DNA of 64,000 bases from UBA940 sp031547885 (GCA_031547885.1 JAVBRO010000005.1:118978-182977), one strand, 5' to 3'; shown: positions 8,466 through 18,795, counted from the first letter of the stretch. Numbers and translations are program-made. The notes: a model not told the origin generated them from the letters alone.

Positions 8466-11408
8466 ATGAGGCTGTTCACAAAAATACTTTCTCTGGCCCT
8501 GGTTGCGGCGGGTTTTGCCGGTTGCCTGAAAGATAATGCCGGGCCGGCGCTTTCGGGTAAACCGTCCGGTGTGATGACAATTCGCGTGAACGTGCCGGGA
8601 ATGGCGACGCCCTCGACGCGGGCTTTCGATGAAACGCAGGAGAAGCAGGTCAATGCGCTCGACGTGCTGGTGTTCCGGAATTCGGACAACAGGCTGGTAC
8701 AATGCGTGCCCATAGCTTCTGCCGACATCGTGTCCGGGGGAGACGGCTGGGTTTTTAAGATCAAGGATCCGGCCCTGACCGGGAACATAACCGTGGCGGT
8801 GGCCGCCAATGCTCCGGACGAGGTGGGGCAGATGCTCTCGATCACAGGATTTTCGGAAGCAGGTCAGATCTATCCGGCGAAAACCGCCGTGCTCGAAGCT
8901 CTGCAATACGCTTTTGCAGGCACTAAGTGGGTGACTTCGGGTGCAGGAGCGATGTACCTGCCGATGTACGGTGAAGTCTCCGTTCCCGGCAGTGTCTACG
9001 CCTCGGCCTCTCAGAGCATCGACCTGAAGCGCATGGTTGCCAGGATCGACGTCATGAATGCCGTTGCACCCGACGGCACGGCCGTGGCCGGAAATTTCAA
9101 GCTGACAGCTGTTCATCTGGTCAACTACAACCAGGCGGGCTACATCGCCCCGAAGTGGGATGCCTCGACGGGCGCTTTGGTCACCGAAGACCCGCAGATG
9201 CCGAACGCAGGCGGAACGATCGACCTGAATAAAAAAACATGGACACAGGACGGCGATCAGCAGATCTACACCGTGGGCGAACCTGTCGGCGGCACGCAGT
9301 CGATCACGGGTGAGATATATACATTCGAGTCCTGGGCGGCCTATAGCGATAGCCAGGACCCCGGGGCTGCCAACCCTGCGGCTCCTGCAACCGCCACACG
9401 TCTTGTGCTGCAGGGCGAGTACACCGATGCGGACGGTACCCGGACATATTGGTACCCCGTGGATTTTGTCTACCCGCATGACGATGCCGCTGAAACCACT
9501 AAATACATGCCCCTGCTGCGCAATCACCGCTATGTGGTGAGCATCGATGCGGCCGGGGGCGGGGGATACGGCAGCATCGGCGAGGCCGTCGCCGCTTATT
9601 CGACCCTTTCGAATCTTAAGACGCGCATCATTGCCTACAACGAAGGCGATCTGCGCTACATCGCTTTCGACGGACAGTATATGATCGGGGTCGGAAAAAA
9701 AGAGGTCGCGATTTCGAAGGAGGCGCAAACCGTGGCATTGGCTCTCTTTACTGACAATCCCGCCGGATGGAACGCAGCCATCAGGTGCGATGCCGCCGAC
9801 GGTAACTGGCTGACATTTCCGGGAGCATCCGGCGCATCTTCGGCAGGCGGTGCTACGCTAGGTCTTTTGGCCTCGGCCAATCCCGGCCCCGGCAGCCGCA
9901 CGGCGACCGTAACGCTCACGGCAGGCCGCAACCGCACTGTGGCCGTGACCGTCACCCAGAGTAATGTAAGCCGGCATTATATCAGGATTACAGACGGGCA
10001 GGGTAACGAGATCGACCGGTTGATGTTCGATTACGGCATAGGTCAGCCGGGCATCCCCTCGCAAGAGTTCTATGTGACATGGAACCTGCCTTCACAGCCG
10101 TGCGCCATCTCTTCGGCCCCGACCGCAGGCGCCAACGGTGCGTTTACGTATGCCGCAGGCAGCGACACGCCCGGCGTGGCTCCGACCACATCCATCTCCG
10201 GCGGTGCGAGGATGTTCAGCGTGACGACAAATCCGGCCGGCCAGAGCGACCTGGACGCCGACCCGTTCTTCGTTAATTCATCGACGCTGACTTTTACGGT
10301 CGGGGACGGTCTCGGGAACACGTTTGCCAAAACGCTGGAACTCCGGCAGGGCGGGTATAACTTTATTGCGGATGTATCCAATCCGTATCTTTTCGGCAGG
10401 ACCCACTCTTTCAACATACGTTGTAATACGACCTGGGAAGTAACGGCGTACAGCGACCCGTTCGGGATACTGGCCGAACCGGATGCGCTGATCGGCCGAA
10501 CCGGCGGGAACAACACGGCAGGCGAGCCGTTCCAGTTCACCATGGCTGCCCGCGATGAAACGAAAAGAGGCCGGCAGGCAACTATTACATTCCACGATCC
10601 GGAAGGGAAAATAGCCGATCAGACGGTTACGATCATTGCGATCTCGGGTTATCTGCCCGCTTCCGGCACGCTCGCTCCTCCCGGAGTGCTCGGTGTCGGT
10701 GCTACGACCGGCAAACTCACCTTGCGCGGTTCGATGGAGTATGCCGGCACGCCCGTAGCGGCAGCCTCCGAGTTCGGCCCGCTGGCTGACGAGAGGGTCT
10801 ATATCGTCTATTTCAAATGGAATTCGCTTGTCGCTCATGCCGGCGGAGGGTATGGCGATGTGTTCGATGTGACTGACATTACCTGGGCTCCTTTGGGTTA
10901 CGATCTTTCCGCACTGATGAGATCCATCGGTTCGCAAACAGGCCAGGCCGCCTGGAATTTGGTTCCCGGTTCGACTGTCGCCTGGCAGACGAACGTGCCG
11001 GCCGGCTATGGTGATCCATGTCCTTATGCCGACAAGGGGACCAGTACCTACAACTACATTACGCCTCCGACGTATGATTATTATGGCATGCAACTGTGGA
11101 ATGGGGTTTACTACAACAGGAACAACATGGTATGGACAACAGTGAACGCTTCGGGAATCGATGTCAGCGGCCGTTATCCTATCTCGCCCGTAAATTGGTC
11201 GATGTTTTCTCCTGCCGCGGGCTATCGTGGTACCAACGGCACGTTTTTATATGCCGGAACACATGGCAGCTATTGGTCTACAGCCCGTTACTCTCAGATT
11301 GACATTATTACTCTGTATTTCAGTAACGATTCCAATTGGGACATTGTATACTCTGGCTGGGTGCTCAATGGCCTGAACGGGTCCAGCGTGCGTTGCGTTA
11401 GACGGTAA
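8466..11408 (+). CDS. Large fimbrial tip adhesin with BACON-like and FISUMP-like domains
   Basis: A 980-residue lipoprotein (FAGC lipobox near 20). The N-terminal 370 residues are fimbrillin-like (VMTIRVNVPGM, VNALDVLVFRNSDNRLV, LKRMVARIDVMNA). About 390-520 is BACON-like (EVAISKEAQTVALALFTDN to VAVTVTQSN). The C-terminal about 120 residues resemble a FISUMP domain (FSPAAGYRGTNGTFLYAG, then YWSTARY, ending SSVRCVRR), a fold found at the ends of many Bacteroidetes surface adhesins and related to lectin-like modules. It is the last gene of the fimbrial string and by far the largest, which fits a tip adhesin that contacts the host or mucus. Confidence 0.72.
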   Translation: MRLFTKILSLALVAAGFAGCLKDNAGPALSGKPSGVMTIRVNVPGMATPSTRAFDETQEKQVNALDVLVFRNSDNRLVQCVPIASADIVSGGDGWVFKIKDPALTGNITVAVAANAPDEVGQMLSITGFSEAGQIYPAKTAVLEALQYAFAGTKWVTSGAGAMYLPMYGEVSVPGSVYASASQSIDLKRMVARIDVMNAVAPDGTAVAGNFKLTAVHLVNYNQAGYIAPKWDASTGALVTEDPQMPNAGGTIDLNKKTWTQDGDQQIYTVGEPVGGTQSITGEIYTFESWAAYSDSQDPGAANPAAPATATRLVLQGEYTDADGTRTYWYPVDFVYPHDDAAETTKYMPLLRNHRYVVSIDAAGGGGYGSIGEAVAAYSTLSNLKTRIIAYNEGDLRYIAFDGQYMIGVGKKEVAISKEAQTVALALFTDNPAGWNAAIRCDAADGNWLTFPGASGASSAGGATLGLLASANPGPGSRTATVTLTAGRNRTVAVTVTQSNVSRHYIRITDGQGNEIDRLMFDYGIGQPGIPSQEFYVTWNLPSQPCAISSAPTAGANGAFTYAAGSDTPGVAPTTSISGGARMFSVTTNPAGQSDLDADPFFVNSSTLTFTVGDGLGNTFAKTLELRQGGYNFIADVSNPYLFGRTHSFNIRCNTTWEVTAYSDPFGILAEPDALIGRTGGNNTAGEPFQFTMAARDETKRGRQATITFHDPEGKIADQTVTIIAISGYLPASGTLAPPGVLGVGATTGKLTLRGSMEYAGTPVAAASEFGPLADERVYIVYFKWNSLVAHAGGGYGDVFDVTDITWAPLGYDLSALMRSIGSQTGQAAWNLVPGSTVAWQTNVPAGYGDPCPYADKGTSTYNYITPPTYDYYGMQLWNGVYYNRNNMVWTTVNASGIDVSGRYPISPVNWSMFSPAAGYRGTNGTFLYAGTHGSYWSTARYSQIDIITLYFSNDSNWDIVYSGWVLNGLNGSSVRCVRR

Positions 11409-11522
11409 ACATGGAAATCTTCCGTCATATCGTGATGTTTTTTCAATGATTTTCATATTCGAATCAGGAATGCTGCTGTCGAATGGCGTTGTCGCCGATC
11501 GGGTCGGTTAATCAAAAGAATT

Positions 11523-11542
11523 CCCCGGGGCTTGCCCCGGGG
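11523..11542 (+). terminator. Intrinsic terminator of fimbrial operon
   Basis: A perfect 8-bp stem (CCCCGGGG on both sides of CTTG) is followed a few bases later by a T-rich stretch at 11551-11555. It closes the fimbrial gene string about 115 bases after the tip gene. Confidence 0.75.
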
Positions 11543-11613
11543 TAGTTCATTTTTCCAATATATAAGAAGTTTGGTACTTTGGGTCGGAAAAGACGTCGGG
11601 CAAACTTATAAGG

Positions 11614-11660
11614 AATCGGATTTTGTTAGCCTGAGGACAAAAGCAAACTAAAATCCGATT
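11614..11660. repeat. 11-bp inverted repeat upstream of ECF sigma gene
   Basis: AATCGGATTTT at 11614-11624 is matched by its exact reverse complement at 11650-11660, with 25 bases between. It lies about 95-140 bases before the sigma-factor start. It could be a regulator site or an RNA hairpin in the leader; it is too short and too closely spaced for a typical invertible promoter. Confidence 0.5.
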
Positions 11661-11754
11661 GATTATGCCTAATGGATTTTGCGTTTGTCGCCGATTATGC
11701 CTAAAATTGTACTGTAATAGTTCATTTTTAATCGTTGCAACTCTTTGCGCAATT

Positions 11755-12345
11755 ATGCGTATTGAAAGTTCATTGCACATGCGTGAAAGAGAAAGTTTTG
11801 ATTTAAGTAACGAGCTCACATTGCATGAGGTATTCTCCCGTTACTATCAGGCCTTATGTTTCTATGCCTGCCGGTTGCTGAGTAACAACGACGTGGCGGC
11901 CAAAGATATCGTGCAGGAGGTTTTTGTCTCGGTCTGGAACAAAAAACTTGTATTCGGTAATATCTATTCCCTGAAGGCGTATCTATACTCGTCTGTTTAC
12001 CACTCCTGCCTCGATGCTATCAAGACGATGAACATCCATCAGCGTCATCACCGGAACATCCGGGACGAACATGCCCGCCAGCCCCTCGACGAATTTCAGT
12101 TCCTCAATGACCGGATCGAGGCCGAAGTGCTGGCGGAGATATTCCGGGCTATCGAACAGTTGCCGGCGCAATGCCGGAAGGTTTTCAATCTGAGTTATCT
12201 CGAGGGATTATCCGTAGAACAGGTCGCCGCTGAAATGGATATTTCGGTCAATACGGTCAAAACACAGCGTACCCGAGCCAAAAAACTGCTTAAGGATCGC
12301 CTCAACAAGCTTTACGTAATCCTGGCTTTGTTGTTTCTTTACTGA
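11755..12345 (+). CDS. ECF-type RNA polymerase sigma factor (sigma-70 family)
   Basis: A 196-residue protein with the two usual ECF regions. Region 2 contains LHEVFSRYYQALCFYACRLL and AAKDIVQEVFVSVW (core binding and -10 recognition). Region 4 contains the helix-turn-helix LEGLSVEQVAAEMDISVNTV, ending in a hydrophobic tail common in Bacteroidetes family-1 ECFs. I chose the ATG at 11755; the ATG at 11779 is equally possible, and a longer upstream extension rich in cysteines looks non-coding. It sits before FecR, SusC and SusD, the classic order for a glycan-induced sigma that drives its own utilisation locus. Confidence 0.88.
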   Translation: MRIESSLHMRERESFDLSNELTLHEVFSRYYQALCFYACRLLSNNDVAAKDIVQEVFVSVWNKKLVFGNIYSLKAYLYSSVYHSCLDAIKTMNIHQRHHRNIRDEHARQPLDEFQFLNDRIEAEVLAEIFRAIEQLPAQCRKVFNLSYLEGLSVEQVAAEMDISVNTVKTQRTRAKKLLKDRLNKLYVILALLFLY

Positions 12346-12459
12346 TGCCGGGCGTTCTTGCCCGCAGGATTGCGTCTTCCTGTAAAATAATTTTTTAACC
12401 CTCTTTCACCCTTTTGCCGGGTTGGTTCGTTATTAAGACTAAAAGGCCCAAATCGAACC

Positions 12460-13659
12460 GTGAAAGCAAAATTTTCAGCCGACAGGATTGTCGAACTTTT
12501 GGTCAAAGTACACACAGGGGCGCTTGATGACGCCGGGCAGGCCGATTTAAGCGCCTGGCTCGAATCCGCCGAGCGTAACCGTGCGCTTTACCGCCGCCTG
12601 TCCGACAACCGGTATCTGCAAGAACAATACGACCTTTATAAAACATCCGGCGATCCCGACGGTTGGGATGAGCTTAAAAAGCGCATGGCCATTACCGTCA
12701 GGAGCCACAAACGCAGCATGATCGCCCGGCAGATCGCGGGGTGGGGTTCGGTTGCCGCCGTCATCGTCGCACTGGCCCTTCCCGTTATGTTTTGGCTGAA
12801 CGGGCGCCTGCCGGGTGTGGATAAGTATTCAAATGTGGCCGAACTGATCGTTCCCGGACGGAACGAAGCGGTGATCGAGCTCGGAACAGGAGAACAGATC
12901 ATACTCGACGAAAGCCGGGATCACAGTATCCGGATGCTTTCCGAGGTGGGAACGATCTCGGGCGACTCGATACTCCGCTACGCAGCGAGTGCCAAACCCG
13001 GCAAAAGAGTCTCCGAGAAACACACCCTTCGCGTCCCGAAAGGCGCCAGCACCAAGCTTATCATCCTTTCGGACGGTACCCGGGTATGGATTAATGCAGG
13101 CTCTTCGATCACCTATCCCGTTCAGTTCAATGCTCCCCAAAGGCAGGTGGGTATCTCCGGCGAATGCTATTTCGATATCGCCCATGACACGGACCGTCCC
13201 TTCGTGGTCGAAACCCAGGGGGTGGAGATCCGGGTGACGGGCACGCAGTTCAACGTGATGTCCTACCCGGACGATAACAATGTGGAGACGACCCTTGTTT
13301 CCGGACAGGTCAGTTTGTCGGCCTCCAACAAGGAGGTGGTTCTCAAGCCGGGCGTGCAGGCCGTTTATAACAAGATAAACGACAATGTCGAGTTGCATGA
13401 TGTGAATCCCCGCATCTATACGGCATGGAAAGAGGGTGTTTTCGAATTCGACCACATGACCATCGAAAACATCTGCCACGTGTTGAGCCGGTGGTATGAC
13501 GTAGAGTTCGTCTTCGAGGACAACAATGTCAGATCGATATCCTTTTTCGGGACTATGAAAAGGGACAGGACCCTGGCATTCATCCTCGACCGCATCAGCG
13601 AGACCAAAATCATCGATTACAAAATGGAGGGAGGGAAAGTGATCATTATGAAGAAATGA
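12460..13659 (+). CDS. FecR-family anti-sigma factor
   Basis: A 399-residue inner-membrane protein that begins with GTG. It has a cytoplasmic N-terminal FecR helical region (about 1-85), one membrane segment at about 90-112 (VAAVIVALALPVMFWL), a periplasmic FecR domain from about 180 (LRVPKGASTKLIILSDGT to GTQFNVMSYPDD), and the C-terminal STN-like domain (FEFDHMTIENICHVLSRWYD). It should sequester the ECF sigma encoded just upstream and release it when the SusC receptor at 13726, which carries its own STN domain, binds its glycan. Confidence 0.9.
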   Translation: MKAKFSADRIVELLVKVHTGALDDAGQADLSAWLESAERNRALYRRLSDNRYLQEQYDLYKTSGDPDGWDELKKRMAITVRSHKRSMIARQIAGWGSVAAVIVALALPVMFWLNGRLPGVDKYSNVAELIVPGRNEAVIELGTGEQIILDESRDHSIRMLSEVGTISGDSILRYAASAKPGKRVSEKHTLRVPKGASTKLIILSDGTRVWINAGSSITYPVQFNAPQRQVGISGECYFDIAHDTDRPFVVETQGVEIRVTGTQFNVMSYPDDNNVETTLVSGQVSLSASNKEVVLKPGVQAVYNKINDNVELHDVNPRIYTAWKEGVFEFDHMTIENICHVLSRWYDVEFVFEDNNVRSISFFGTMKRDRTLAFILDRISETKIIDYKMEGGKVIIMKK

Positions 13660-13725
13660 CCTCTGCCGCTATGACCGCTGTAACACAAACCATATTAACC
13701 TTTAATTACTTAACCTAAAATTGAA

Positions 13726-16700
13726 ATGAGTAAATCTGTACCTCTCCCAAACCACAAGAAGGTCTGGTCGGGTAAGAGCAGCCTTTTCGCCGCTGCTCCC
13801 GGACGCCGATTCTTTTCCATGCTTTGGTTGGCCACTCTGTTCAGTATTGTTTCGCTTTCGAACGCATATGGTGCGGAGCCGCTGCTCAACAAGAAAGTCA
13901 CGCTCAACATGCGCAACGCATCGCTGTCCGATGTTCTGAAAGAGATAGAACGCCAGGCGGACATAGTTTTCGTTTCGAGCGCCGACGATCTGAAAAACGC
14001 ACCGAAAGTCAATGCGGTTTACAATGATTTCCCCGTTACGGGCGCACTTGTCGATCTGCTCAACGGCACCGGCCTGGGCTACAAGGTGACGGATGACTAT
14101 GTGACGATCTTTAAAAAGGATCCCGTCCCGACGGTTGCCGCGCAACAGACACAAACGTACACCCCGTTCTCGGGCCGTGTGGTCTCTGCCGCCGGAGAAC
14201 CGCTGCAGGGGGTGACAATCCTTGAACAAGGGACCAGTAACGGGGCTATTTCTGATAACGAAGGTCGGTTCTCCATGCGGTTGACCCGTCCCGATGCCGT
14301 AGTGATATTCACCCTGATGAGCCATGAACCGGTCGAGATGGAACCTCTGGGCCGCACCGATATGACGATTACCATGAAGGAGTTAGTCACAGGATTGGAT
14401 GAGGTGATCGTGGTAGCTTACGGAGTCCAGCGGAAAAGTTCGGTGACGGGCGCAATCTCAACCGTGAGCGCCAAAGAACTTACCACCGTGACCTCTCCGA
14501 ACGTCAATACCATGCTGCAGGGTAAGGTTGCCGGCGTACAGGTGACCAACACTTCGGGGCGTCCGGGCGAAGCGGCCAAGATCCGCATCCGCGGCAAAGG
14601 CTCGCTGGGCGGCGAATCATCTTCCGACCCGCTATGGGTGATCGACGGGGTAATCTCCGGCACCGGCTCGCAGCTCAATCCCAACGACATTGCAACGATG
14701 AGCATCCTCAAGGACGCTGCCGCGACCGCCCTTTTCGGCTCGCGGGCGACCAATGGGGTGATCCTGGTCACAACCAAATCGGGCAGGGTCGGCGAAAACC
14801 GGGTGGAGGCCAACGTCAAGTTCGGCATCGCACAGCAACACCTAGGCAAGTTCAAACTGATGAGGGGACGGGAACTGTACAACTACACCATGTCTATGGA
14901 CAGGCTTCCTGCTCCGGATAACGACAACGCATGGCTGTACGCCCCCAACATGCTGCTTGCCCACAACACCGACTGGTTTGATTTCGCGACCAGGACCGGC
15001 TATTCGGGCGACTACACGATTTCCCACACGATGGGGACCGAAAAAATACGCAACTTCCTGTCGGGCAACTATTACCACGAAACAGGTACCGTGAGGGGGT
15101 ATTCCTACGAGCGTTTTACTATCCGTGACAACATCGACATTAAAGTCGCTAAACGGCTGGACCTGCATGTGCGCTTGGCGGGCAGCTACATGGACAACGA
15201 CGACAAACAGCATGACATCGGTGCGGCTATGACATACCTGCCGTGGGACTTCCCGTATAATTTCGACGGCTCGATCCGCACCGGCAAGGAAGAGAACTGG
15301 CACGGGCGCGATGCGATAAACTATCTTTACAACAACTCGCTTAACTGGAGCAGAGGTAAACAGATCGGCGTGAACGGCACCTTCGCGTTTGACTATAGGA
15401 TTACCGACTGGCTGACTTTCGAGTCGAACAATAACATCGGTTACCGTTTCAACCGCTCTGAATCCTACGTCGACCCCAAAGCCACCGGGGCGGAGGAGTA
15501 CCACGGGTCGATCTCCAACTCGGTCTACCTGCTCACCACCCGCTATACCAACCAGCTGATCCGCTTCAACAAGATGTTCGACAACAAACACGATGTCAGC
15601 GCCTTCCTGGGCTATGAGTTCAGCGACTATTTCTACGAGGACACCAGTGCCGAAGGACGCAGCATCCCTGCCGACAAGGAGGTGCTGAACGTGGCAGCCA
15701 TCCCCTTCTCGGTGGGCGGTAACAAATACGGCAACGCAATGCAGTCGGTATATTTTAACGCCAACTACACATTCGACAACCGCTACAACGCACAGTTCTC
15801 TTTTCGCCGCGACGGGTCATCGAAGTATGCTCCCGGTACGCGCTACGGAAATTTCTGGACGATAGGTGCGGGGTGGTCGCTGGACAGAGAAGAGTTTATG
15901 CGCAGCGTCCAGTGGATCAACTATCTTAAGATAAGGGGCAGCTACGGCCTGATCGGTAACACATCCAGCCTGGGCAACTACGACTGGATGACGCTCAATA
16001 CGCTCACGCTGGCCTACAACGGCATTCCTGCCGCCTTCCCCAGCCGCCTGGGCAATGGCGCATTGAGCTGGGAGAGGTGCTACGAAGGCAACCTGGCCCT
16101 CGAAACGAGGGTTTTCAACCGGGTAAGCCTGGTGGTCGACCTGTACGATAAGAATACCTCCGGTTTGTTATACCGGGCCTCGCTCTCGTCATTGAGCGGC
16201 TATGATTACCAATACCAGAACGTAGGCAAAGTTAAGAATAAAGGGGTCGAGATCACTTTGTCCCCCGATCTGATCATGACCAAGGACTGGGCCTGGACCA
16301 TGACGCTGATTTATGGCGTGAACCGCAACAAGGTCATGGAACTGGCCAACAACAACCAGGACCAGATATCAGGCAACTATATTTTCCGCAAGGGTTACGA
16401 CCGCGACTCGTTCTACCTGCCGGAATGGGCCGGGGTGGATGTTTATACCGGCCAGCCGCTGTGGTACAGGGTCGACGCCTCGGGCGAAAAGTCCATCGTC
16501 ACCAACCAGTCCGATGCCACCCGGGTGATCAATGGCTCGGCTGCGCCCAAGGGCTACGGCAGCATCCAGACCTCTGTGTCCTGGAAGAGCCTGACCCTGT
16601 CGGCAATGGGCAATTTCGTATGGGGCAACAAAGTGTTCCACTACGCCCGCCAGTTTTATGACAACGACGGGGCTTATCCCACATTTAACTCCCTCAGCCT

Positions 16701-17055
16701 TAGCTCCGGCCGGAACTGGAACCGTTGGGAGAAACCGGGCGATATCGCCACCCACCCGCAAGCGATCTGGGGCGGCAACAATAACTCGAACCAGCCCTCG
16801 ACCCGCTATCTGGAGGACGGCAGCTATTTCCGTCTGGTCAACGTATCGCTCTCCTACGACCTGCCGCAGAGATGGATGGAAAAGATCCATGTCTCTAACG
16901 GACAGGTGTATGTAAGCGGCGAAAACCTCTGCACTTTTACCAGGTTCTCCGGCGCCGACATCGAAGTGGGCGTGGGTAAGGACAACGGCATCTCCGGTCT
17001 GGACGTATATCCTTCGGCCCGCCGCCTGGTTTTCGGCATCAACCTCAGTTTCTAA
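13726..17055 (+). CDS. SusC/RagA-family TonB-dependent receptor with STN signalling domain
   Basis: 1109 residues. The order is: signal sequence (about 20-48), STN domain at about 55-125 (VTLNMRNASLSDVLKEIE), a carboxypeptidase-regulatory-like domain at about 140-220 (FSGRVVSAAGEPLQGVTI), TonB box region DEVIVVAYG, plug domain (LQGKVAGVQVTNTSGRPG, IRIRGKGSL), then a 22-strand barrel ending in aromatic LVFGINLSF. The usual SusC length is 1000-1100. The STN domain marks it as a signal-transducing receptor that talks to the FecR just upstream. It should import oligosaccharides together with the SusD lipoprotein 18 bases downstream. Confidence 0.95.
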   Translation: MSKSVPLPNHKKVWSGKSSLFAAAPGRRFFSMLWLATLFSIVSLSNAYGAEPLLNKKVTLNMRNASLSDVLKEIERQADIVFVSSADDLKNAPKVNAVYNDFPVTGALVDLLNGTGLGYKVTDDYVTIFKKDPVPTVAAQQTQTYTPFSGRVVSAAGEPLQGVTILEQGTSNGAISDNEGRFSMRLTRPDAVVIFTLMSHEPVEMEPLGRTDMTITMKELVTGLDEVIVVAYGVQRKSSVTGAISTVSAKELTTVTSPNVNTMLQGKVAGVQVTNTSGRPGEAAKIRIRGKGSLGGESSSDPLWVIDGVISGTGSQLNPNDIATMSILKDAAATALFGSRATNGVILVTTKSGRVGENRVEANVKFGIAQQHLGKFKLMRGRELYNYTMSMDRLPAPDNDNAWLYAPNMLLAHNTDWFDFATRTGYSGDYTISHTMGTEKIRNFLSGNYYHETGTVRGYSYERFTIRDNIDIKVAKRLDLHVRLAGSYMDNDDKQHDIGAAMTYLPWDFPYNFDGSIRTGKEENWHGRDAINYLYNNSLNWSRGKQIGVNGTFAFDYRITDWLTFESNNNIGYRFNRSESYVDPKATGAEEYHGSISNSVYLLTTRYTNQLIRFNKMFDNKHDVSAFLGYEFSDYFYEDTSAEGRSIPADKEVLNVAAIPFSVGGNKYGNAMQSVYFNANYTFDNRYNAQFSFRRDGSSKYAPGTRYGNFWTIGAGWSLDREEFMRSVQWINYLKIRGSYGLIGNTSSLGNYDWMTLNTLTLAYNGIPAAFPSRLGNGALSWERCYEGNLALETRVFNRVSLVVDLYDKNTSGLLYRASLSSLSGYDYQYQNVGKVKNKGVEITLSPDLIMTKDWAWTMTLIYGVNRNKVMELANNNQDQISGNYIFRKGYDRDSFYLPEWAGVDVYTGQPLWYRVDASGEKSIVTNQSDATRVINGSAAPKGYGSIQTSVSWKSLTLSAMGNFVWGNKVFHYARQFYDNDGAYPTFNSLSLSSGRNWNRWEKPGDIATHPQAIWGGNNNSNQPSTRYLEDGSYFRLVNVSLSYDLPQRWMEKIHVSNGQVYVSGENLCTFTRFSGADIEVGVGKDNGISGLDVYPSARRLVFGINLSF

Positions 17056-17073
17056 CCCATAAAAACCAAGAAA

Positions 17074-18795
17074 ATGAAAATAAGCGTAAAAATATCGTTG
17101 ACGGTTCTGGGTGCGCTCATATTGAACGGATGCAGCCTCGACCGCTATCCCTACGATGCAGTCACGCCCGAGGAGATGGACGAAGGTTCGATCGAGTCGA
17201 TGACCCTGGGCAACTACGCCAAGATGAAGGAGGAATACTTCTACAAAACAATTCACCAATACGGTGAGTACGGAGGTGATAATGTCGCGTTGAGCGGTAC
17301 CACCAGCGACTACCTCTCCTTCTGCTATAAATATGAGCGTGTGAACAACAACCACTATCCGGAAAGGCTGTGGCAGTTTACCTACAGCATCATGATAAGC
17401 ATCAACAACCTGATCCCCATGATCGAAGCCGAGCAGGGCAGCGAGGAGATCGACCACCTGCTGGGCGAGAACTATTTTCTGCGTGCGTTGTTGTATTTTC
17501 ACTGCTGTAATGTCTTTTCCCGTCCCTACCTCGACGCAAACGGGCCGGAAAACAACATGGGAATTCCCATCAAGACCGAACCCGACCCCGAAATGAAGTA
17601 TTTCCCGCCACGCGCTTCGGTCAAACAGGTCTATGATCAGATCGTGGATGACGCGACCAGGGCCGCCAAACTGATGGAGCGTTCGTCTTCCGCTGTTCCC
17701 AAAAGCAACATTTACGCCTCTCAGGAAACCGCATGGGCGTTGCTTTCGCGTGTCTATCTTTATATGGGCGAATACGAAACCTCGGGGAAATACTGCGACT
17801 CCATCATCAATTCCGGACGCTATAAGCTGCTGGAGGGCGACGAATACAAAACCTACCCCCGCCAGGTCCCGGAAAACAACACCGAGACGATCCTGTCCAT
17901 CCGCATGACCAAGGATGTAGACTACAAAAAGTATGTCATGGAAGAGTATTCGGTAGGATCGATGTACGCCCTCATCAACGACGAAGGGTGGGGCGAGATG
18001 TATCCTTCGGAAAGCTACCTGACACTGCTGCGCAAATACCCGCAAGACTACCGCTTCGCCTTCATCGACAACCAGGCGGCCACTCCCGGTTCGATGTGGA
18101 TGATCTATGTGGTGGGCAACGAAACCGCCAAGACCTACGACTACAAGACCAACACCGTGCAGTTACAGAGCAACGGCGACTGGAAGATCACCGAAGGCGC
18201 CTCGACTTTTACCAGCGACATCGTTCAGAAGGAGGCCACTCCTGAAGGCGGAGTGCAATACTACGTAATAACCAACGTTGGAAAGATACGATATAACGTC
18301 TGGATTGAAGAGGCCTGTGAGTTCCGGGAGGCCTGCCCCATGCGTTATATCATGAAGTGTTCGCTGCAGGAAGGACAGGCTCATCTCTACTCGCCCGTGC
18401 TGTTCCGCCTTGGCGAGACATACCTGACCCGGGCTGAATGCCGTGCCCATGCAGGCAATTACCAGGGGGCGCTGGACGATATCAACGTGATCCGCCAGCG
18501 GGCCAACATCCCCGACCGAAAGTTGTCGCAGACGACCTCGCCTGAGACCGACGTGCCGACATGGGTATTGGACGAGCGCCGTCTTGAACTTGCCTGGGAG
18601 GGACACCGCCGCTACGACGTGTTCAGAAACCAGAAAACGCTCGACCGCCGCTACCCGGGTTCCCATCTGGTCGGTTCGGCTTCCACCGTAAACCTCTTTA
18701 TTTTACCCAACGACCTGCGCATCGCCGAGTTCGTCCCACAGAAGGAGATCAACGCATATCCCGGAGGCGCAGGCGTATTGGTGCAGAATCCATAA
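17074..18795 (+). CDS. SusD/RagB-family glycan-binding outer-membrane lipoprotein
   Basis: 573 residues with lipobox LNGC near 22. The SusD hallmarks are visible: N-terminal NNHYPERLWQFTYSIMISINNLI, the FLRALLYFHCCNVFSRPYLD helix, TPR-like helices (AWALLSRVYLYMGEYETSGKYCD), and the C-terminal block (LTRAECRAHAGNYQGALDDINVIRQRA, then WVLDERRLELAWEGHRRYDVFR). SusD forms the lid over its SusC partner and binds the glycan at the cell surface. It lies in the same transcript as SusC. Confidence 0.95.
   Translation: MKISVKISLTVLGALILNGCSLDRYPYDAVTPEEMDEGSIESMTLGNYAKMKEEYFYKTIHQYGEYGGDNVALSGTTSDYLSFCYKYERVNNNHYPERLWQFTYSIMISINNLIPMIEAEQGSEEIDHLLGENYFLRALLYFHCCNVFSRPYLDANGPENNMGIPIKTEPDPEMKYFPPRASVKQVYDQIVDDATRAAKLMERSSSAVPKSNIYASQETAWALLSRVYLYMGEYETSGKYCDSIINSGRYKLLEGDEYKTYPRQVPENNTETILSIRMTKDVDYKKYVMEEYSVGSMYALINDEGWGEMYPSESYLTLLRKYPQDYRFAFIDNQAATPGSMWMIYVVGNETAKTYDYKTNTVQLQSNGDWKITEGASTFTSDIVQKEATPEGGVQYYVITNVGKIRYNVWIEEACEFREACPMRYIMKCSLQEGQAHLYSPVLFRLGETYLTRAECRAHAGNYQGALDDINVIRQRANIPDRKLSQTTSPETDVPTWVLDERRLELAWEGHRRYDVFRNQKTLDRRYPGSHLVGSASTVNLFILPNDLRIAEFVPQKEINAYPGGAGVLVQNP

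Noticed and set aside
11614..11660. Invertible promoter (shufflon-type) before the sigma factor
   Set aside because: The repeat arms are only 11 bp and enclose 25 bp, too small for known Bacteroides invertible promoters; no recombinase lies nearby.
16369..18045. 558-codon minus-strand frame across the SusC/SusD junction
   Set aside because: It spans two unmistakable plus-strand genes and has the His/Val/Gly-rich composition of a shadow frame.
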